Shown here: piece after piece, positions 15,505 through 16,118 of the stretch
Layout: each line of letters starts with the position of its first letter
Numbering within the stretch: the first letter of the stretch is position 1
Assembly (NCBI GenBank): GCA_002305535.1
Contig: DBRE01000037.1
Location: 1 to 16,118, forward strand
From: Syntrophomonas sp. UBA1376
Lineage (GTDB): Bacteria > Bacillota > Syntrophomonadia > Syntrophomonadales > Syntrophomonadaceae
Length of the DNA: 16,118 nt
Reading direction: 5' to 3'
Translations under genes and position numbers: made by a program
Notes under the pieces: model-generated
The model's input: the letters and a program-made list of their open reading frames with translations, nothing else
The model's database searches: none
Told to the model about the DNA's origin: nothing

Positions 15505-15514
15505 ACTCAGTCTT

Positions 15515-15760
15515 TTAGGCAAACGCGTCAAAAATCAGCCTCATCAAGGCTGACAGGCCCAGGTCAAATACCCAAATGATCAGCGCTATTAAGGTTACGG
15601 CGAAAAGAACCACACCTGTATAGCCAATCAGCTGTCTGCGATCGGGCCAATGTACCTTTTTCAACTCACTGTACACACTCCGGAAATACTCGGTAGTATT
15701 TTCCCAGCGTGTCTTCAGAGTTACCCCTTGTTTCTTGGCGGGTGAATTTGTTTTGCTCAC
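15515..15760 (-). CDS. secE: Preprotein translocase subunit SecE
   Basis: SecE clamps SecY in the cytoplasmic-membrane protein-conducting channel. The 81-residue protein is the short Gram-positive form with one transmembrane helix (about 46-66, rich in Val, Leu and Ile). The conserved amphipathic segment SELKKVHWPDRRQL (31-44) precedes it, with VYSELKKVxWP the family hallmark. The start is GTG (upstream ATG runs into a stop). The best ribosome site, GGGGATG, is weak and distant, so translation may rely on coupling with rpmG, 21 nt upstream. It lies before nusG, the near-universal bacterial order. Confidence 0.96.
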   Translation of the reverse strand: MSKTNSPAKKQGVTLKTRWENTTEYFRSVYSELKKVHWPDRRQLIGYTGVVLFAVTLIALIIWVFDLGLSALMRLIFDAFA

Positions 15761-15781
15761 AGGTTTTTCACATCCCCGGCT

Positions 15782-15931
15782 TTACTTGATTTCTTTATGA
15801 ACTGTATGAGTATTGCAGAATTTGCAATACTTACGAACCTCAAACTTTTCAGTATGCGTTTTCTTGTCTTTAGTGGTTGAATAGTTGCGCTGTTTACACT
15901 CTGAACAGGCCAGAGTAATTCCGACTCTCAT
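15782..15931 (-). CDS. rpmG: 50S ribosomal protein L33 (zinc-binding form)
   Basis: L33 is a small protein near the E site of the 50S subunit. This 49-residue version reads MRVGITLACSECKQRNYSTT at its start and ends HTVHKEIK. Cysteines at 9, 12, 36 and 39 form two CxxC pairs, the zinc-binding C+ type, which in Firmicutes is the version used when zinc is sufficient. The ATG at 15931 has GGAGGTG 8 nt upstream. An ATG-TAA pair lies between the two, sharing one base with the real start (TAATG). It is the first gene of the rpmG-secE-nusG-rplK-rplA transcript, with a good promoter about 40 nt upstream. Confidence 0.96.
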   Translation of the reverse strand: MRVGITLACSECKQRNYSTTKDKKTHTEKFEVRKYCKFCNTHTVHKEIK

Positions 15932-15971
15932 TACATCGACACCTCCATCCTTCGCACAAAATACCTAGAAT

Positions 15972-16001
15972 ACTCTATCACAAAGGCCGAGCGGCTGTCA
16001 A
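15972..16001 (-). promoter_or_regulatory. Promoter of rpmG-secE-nusG-rplK-rplA
   Basis: On the minus strand a perfect TTGACA (-35, 15996-16001) is followed by an 18-nt spacer and TAGAGT (-10, 15972-15977, four of six). Transcription should start near 15965, about 35 nt before the rpmG ATG. Its position between tuf and rpmG makes this cluster a separate transcript, although read-through from tuf cannot be excluded. Confidence 0.7.
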
Positions 16002-16038
16002 TAAAGGGTGAGGGCGGATAATTATTTTAATAGGCTAC

Positions 16039-16065
16039 GAGAGCAGGGGAGTTCCCCTGCTACTC
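16039..16065 (-). terminator. GC-rich hairpin after the right-hand tuf gene
   Basis: AGCAGGGG and CCCCTGCT form a perfect 8-bp stem around a 4-nt loop, extended three more pairs past one bulged base. It lies about 33 nt after the tuf stop and before the rpmG promoter, where a tuf terminator is expected. However, no T run follows it on the minus strand, so it may be a processing or mRNA-stabilising stem, or a weak terminator. Confidence 0.4.
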
Positions 16066-16082
16066 TATGAGATTATCTGGTT

Positions 16083-16098
16083 ATTAGGTTAACCTAAT
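16083..16098. repeat. 16-bp perfect palindrome on the tuf stop codon
   Basis: ATTAGGTTAACCTAAT reads the same on both strands. Its edge overlaps the stop codon of the right-hand tuf gene by one base. As RNA it would give a 6-bp hairpin with a UUAA loop. Function is unknown; it could be a protein site or chance in AT-rich sequence. Confidence 0.6.
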
Positions 16099-16118
16099 TA
16101 AATAGCAGTTACTACTCC
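16095..16118. repeat. Terminal direct repeat, copy 2 (tuf 3' end)
   Basis: Identical to bases 1-24. The copy upstream of rpmG and the copy after fusA share at least this much sequence, including three bases past the stop codon. Confidence 0.9.
16098..16118 (-). CDS. tuf: Elongation factor Tu, second copy, last six codons only
   Basis: The minus strand reads GVVTAI then TAA, identical to the C-terminal end of the complete EF-Tu gene at the other edge. Only 18 coding bases are present; the rest lies beyond the window. A tuf gene upstream of rpmG-secE-nusG is the standard place for the second copy in bacteria with two. Alternatively, the bases are an assembly overlap with the left end rather than an independent gene. 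Confidence 0.7.
   Translation of the reverse strand, partial: GVVTAI

Noticed and set aside
15761..15781. tRNA gene near rpmG-secE-nusG
   Set aside because: Some bacteria have tRNA genes here, but the gap is only 21 nt and the tuf-rpmG gap contains no cloverleaf or T-loop (GTTCRA) sequence that I can find.

Overview
The window is one continuous block of translation and transcription genes, all on the minus strand, so transcription runs from right to left. In transcription order it reads: tail of one EF-Tu gene (tuf) - rpmG - secE - nusG - rplK - rplA - rplJ - rplL - a gene of unknown function - rpoB - rpoC - an L7Ae-like gene (rplGB) - rpsL - rpsG - fusA - a complete second tuf. This is the fused L11/L10-rpoBC-str arrangement of Firmicutes. 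The L7Ae-like gene between rpoC and rpsL, an L33 with four zinc-type cysteines, a short one-helix SecE and a terminator-type L10 leader all fit that phylum. The EF-Tu has a Cys-containing insert (C181, C183, C191) that I associate with Clostridia, and the overall look is Syntrophomonas/Moorella-like. That placement is an impression from sequence, not a search result.

Region by region. 15932-16097 holds a palindrome on the tuf stop codon, a GC-rich hairpin and a good sigma-A-type promoter for rpmG-secE-nusG-rplK-rplA. A promoter overlapping the end of rplA feeds the rplJ-rplL unit through an L10-leader RNA that ends in an intrinsic terminator. rplL is closed by a strong 16-bp-stem terminator at 12512-12560. 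The unknown gene (11717-12400: signal peptide, exported domain, one transmembrane helix, acidic tail) sits alone between that terminator and a strong promoter that starts immediately after its stop codon and drives rpoB-rpoC through a leader of about 120 nt with hairpin potential. A third clear promoter lies 10 bp after the rpoC stop and drives rplGB-rpsL-rpsG-fusA-tuf.

The genes form a growth-rate-controlled set. rpoB and rpoC are the large RNA polymerase subunits. NusG couples polymerase to the ribosome. L11, L1, L10, L7/L12, S12 and S7 are key ribosomal proteins. EF-G and EF-Tu are elongation factors, and SecE belongs to the protein translocon.

I see no mobile element, CRISPR array, tRNA or rRNA, and no clear novel system. 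The points most worth a second look are: the nusG start, where a perfect Shine-Dalgarno points at an ATT codon; the L10 attenuator with a visible competing pairing; the rpoB leader; the unknown membrane protein gene; and the 24-bp direct repeat that makes the window ends identical, probably because both ends lie in tuf copies. No gene-free stretch exceeds 300 bases; the longest, about 166-189 bases each, are described in the entries.
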